From: Taenia hydatigena
Lineage: Eukaryota; Platyhelminthes; Cestoda; Cyclophyllidea; Taeniidae
Direction: 5' to 3'
Length of the DNA stretch: 64,000 bases
Assembly: GCA_036345935.2 (NCBI GenBank)
Contig: JADWOT020000002.1
Span: 16,795,585 to 16,859,584 of the forward strand
Each line of letters starts with the position of its first letter. Position 1 is the stretch's first letter. Under the pieces are notes generated by a model. That model worked only from the letters and a program-made list of their open reading frames with translations. It did not search any database and was not told the DNA's origin. Of the stretch, positions 62,271 through 64,000 are shown in pieces. Position numbers and translations under genes: made by a program.

Positions 62271-63504
62271 AGGTCATTACAATTTATAGACAAATATGTC
62301 TTTCACTTTTCCCTGGCAACCGCTTTTGGCTCTCATTCACCCACCTCGCAGCCCACGACGTGAGTCGGCGATTCTGCACGACGAGCAGATTTCCGCAACG
62401 AAACGCATGCTATTACGTCATTAGTAGTAGAACGCGAACAAGTGAATGGGGAGAGATGTCTATTCATTCTAGCTTTTTAACACACTGACGCCACTGAATG
62501 TTTGCACTTATCAGTTTGCTGGTGCATGAGGCTCCTCGCACTCGAATGGTGGTGGCAAAAAAACATACTTTCTTCGCTAGGCTATTTTCTACCACAGCTC
62601 TTATTCTCCTTACTGATTATGTCTGATCTGGTATCAGTCTATTGCGATGTCTTTGCGGACACCGCTGCACTAATTGAGGTCGGATTATAAGCATCCCTCT
62701 TCAAACCTCGGAACCGGGTGCAATCACATCACACATTTTAAGTGGATTTCAGTGAACATCATTCAAGCGGGCAGCGCAGGAGATGGAAGAAGATTTGCAA
62801 AAAACAATCCATCCCATTCAATAATACTCGCACCTAGTTCAGAATCTTCCAGCACCACCTGTTTGATTACAAACCACGAACGATAATAAAGGCCTGCCAT
62901 TCATCTCCTCTAAATGTCCTCCTTGTAAGCGCTGTCTTGAAGCACCCAAGTGACTTATTTGCGAGCATCCTCACAAGTAATTCTTTTACATGGCATTCAA
63001 TGCGCAGGCATGGAGTCTTGTGGAAGAGACGCATCAACTTAGTCTTTCCTCCCTCCTTCTACTGCTTTTACGCTGTCTCATAAAATCGTGGTTTGTGATT
63101 GGTGGATAACTGTGACGACTGTCCCCTTCATCAGATGACAATGTCACGGCTTATAAGAGTGGCATGGGGCACAGCCCAGCTTGACTCTACTCTTCTACTG
63201 ACTAAGGATAGAACATGGATTATAGTCACGTACATCATAGGTCAAAGCACTCCTATCAACATCGTAGGCGCCATACTGGTAGATTAAGGACGGACCGCTT
63301 GAATGGCTAGCTTTGTGTCCTTGAAGTGAGGGTGATAGCTTTCATTGGATTTGTCGGAGGATAGTGTCGCCTTATTAAGAGCTGTTACTCACTTCCATCT
63401 TGTCTGTGGAACTCCACCAAATAAAGGGCAATATCACACGAGGAGATGTAAACGCAAGAAGCGAGTATTCATGCCGTGCATCAGCAACATTTGCCAGTGT
63501 CTAC

Positions 63505-63880
63505 CTGCCCCACATTCAGCCACGCAGTAATGGAATCACCGATTCTTCGTCCGATACTGCGCGAATTCGATGAAAAAGTTCTTGCCTTAAAGCAATTAGC
63601 AATGAGCAGCATTATTCGAGTTAGAAGGTATAAGACTTTCACACATTTTGAGTTACATCCATTTCTCCAATCTTACGCATTATGTACAGATTGATGGGGA
63701 AGTGGTCATGCGCGGGCATCCGATGAGCCCGTCGTCATCACCGAAGCTGCTCATTCTGATGTTCATCCAGTGCGTCTCGACAGATGCGATGCCTGTTACT
63801 GCTAACCACTTCTCGAACTGTAGTGGCTGTGCTTCTTCCAGCTCCATTTCATGCAATGCACATCCGCGTTCGACCTTAAT
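63505..63880 (-). pseudogene. Conserved exon-like blocks I and II, copy C
   Basis: Block I (about 63880-63750) reads Val-Glu-Arg-Gly-Cys-Ala-Leu-His-Glu-Met..Glu-Glu-Ala-Gln-Pro-Leu-Gln, and block II (about 63600-63505) reads Gly-Arg-Arg-Ile-Gly-Asp-Ser-Ile-Thr-Ala. Both keep the frame of the B copies at 53548-53919, in the same order and at a similar spacing. This supports an ancestral two-exon segment. Confidence 0.35.
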
Positions 63881-64000
63881 TTAATGAATTCGCAGAGCTT
63901 TTTCGTCCTCTTGTTTCAAATCATTTGTGAAACGCAGTGTCACGTTTGCATGGGAATAATCTTGACTCATCTTGTTGTCGGACACTGATCCTTCCCCCAA

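Larger units (their letters stand above)
59550..64000. repeat. Complex repeat, copy C (inverted), flanked by direct repeats, continues past the window
   Basis: 59550-60270 and 62270-63250 are direct repeats of each other, the second longer by an internal segment. They flank a segment (60285-62240) that is the inverted counterpart of A 5240-6980. 62570-63880 is the inverted counterpart of B 54900-53540. The direct-repeat flanks give an LTR-like outline, but A lacks such flanks and no TG..CA ends, primer-binding site or pol-like ORF is seen. Tandem duplication is the simpler explanation. Confidence 0.85.

Noticed and set aside
59550..63250. LTR retrotransposon interpretation of the direct repeats around copy C
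   Set aside because: No terminal TG..CA, primer-binding site, polypurine tract or gag-pol frame was found. Copy A lacks the flanking repeats and the units are of unequal length.
1..64000. CRISPR arrays, rRNA genes, spliced-leader RNA genes
   Set aside because: Scanned for regular short repeats, rRNA-like conserved words and leader-like sequences. None seen.

Overview
The window is eukaryotic and most likely from a parasitic flatworm, with tapeworms fitting best. There are no bacterial-style operons. The only clearly recognisable full gene, an arginase, is split by short GT..AG introns of 153, 69, 66, 78 and 433 nt. Another exon pair is separated by only 47 nt. Mini-introns of this size, isolated genes in repeat-scarred intergenic DNA, and TATA/AATAAA-flanked small genes suit cestode genomes. 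The species assignment is inference.

Most of the 64 kb is non-coding. Stop-free stretches of 60-130 codons occur about as often as chance predicts, so almost all are left out. The supported genes are: (i) a six-exon arginase at 42.8-44.6 kb, with all metal-ligand residues but a one-nucleotide phase conflict between exons 2 and 3; (ii) a compact intronless gene at 25.1-25.5 kb with TATA box, 65-codon ORF and polyadenylation signal, encoding an extremely Trp-rich, Cys-containing protein I do not recognise; and (iii) a tentative small secreted-peptide ORF at 15 kb.

The rest is largely a gene graveyard and duplication field. Arginase pseudogene copies with intron remnants lie at 34.4-36.65 kb, mostly in reverse orientation to the intact-looking gene. 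M1-aminopeptidase exon remnants sit on the two arms of an inverted repeat at 18 kb. Serpin-like fragments occur at 27.5-29.7 kb, and a D-arm-deleted tRNA-Gly relic at 14.4 kb. A complex repeat family appears three times: A at 5.2-7.8 kb, B at 53.4-57.55 kb, and C at 59.5-64.0 kb, inverted relative to B and running off the window end. It carries blocks that look like duplicated exons with conserved reading frames and splice sites, including an identical-length 71-nt exon in all three copies. A second inverted repeat pairs 9.1-9.75 kb with 19.84-20.48 kb.

Layout: 1-5.2 kb mostly anonymous, with one exon-like block at 4.5 kb; 5.2-7.8 repeat A; 7.8-14.3 anonymous plus one arm of the distant inverted repeat; 14.4-15.2 tRNA relic and secreted ORF; 18 kb aminopeptidase relics; 19.8-20.5 second arm; 25.1-25.5 Trp-rich gene; 27.5-29.7 serpin relics; 34.4-36.65 arginase relics; 42.8-44.6 arginase; 51.2-52.05 local direct repeat; 53.4-64.0 repeats B and C.
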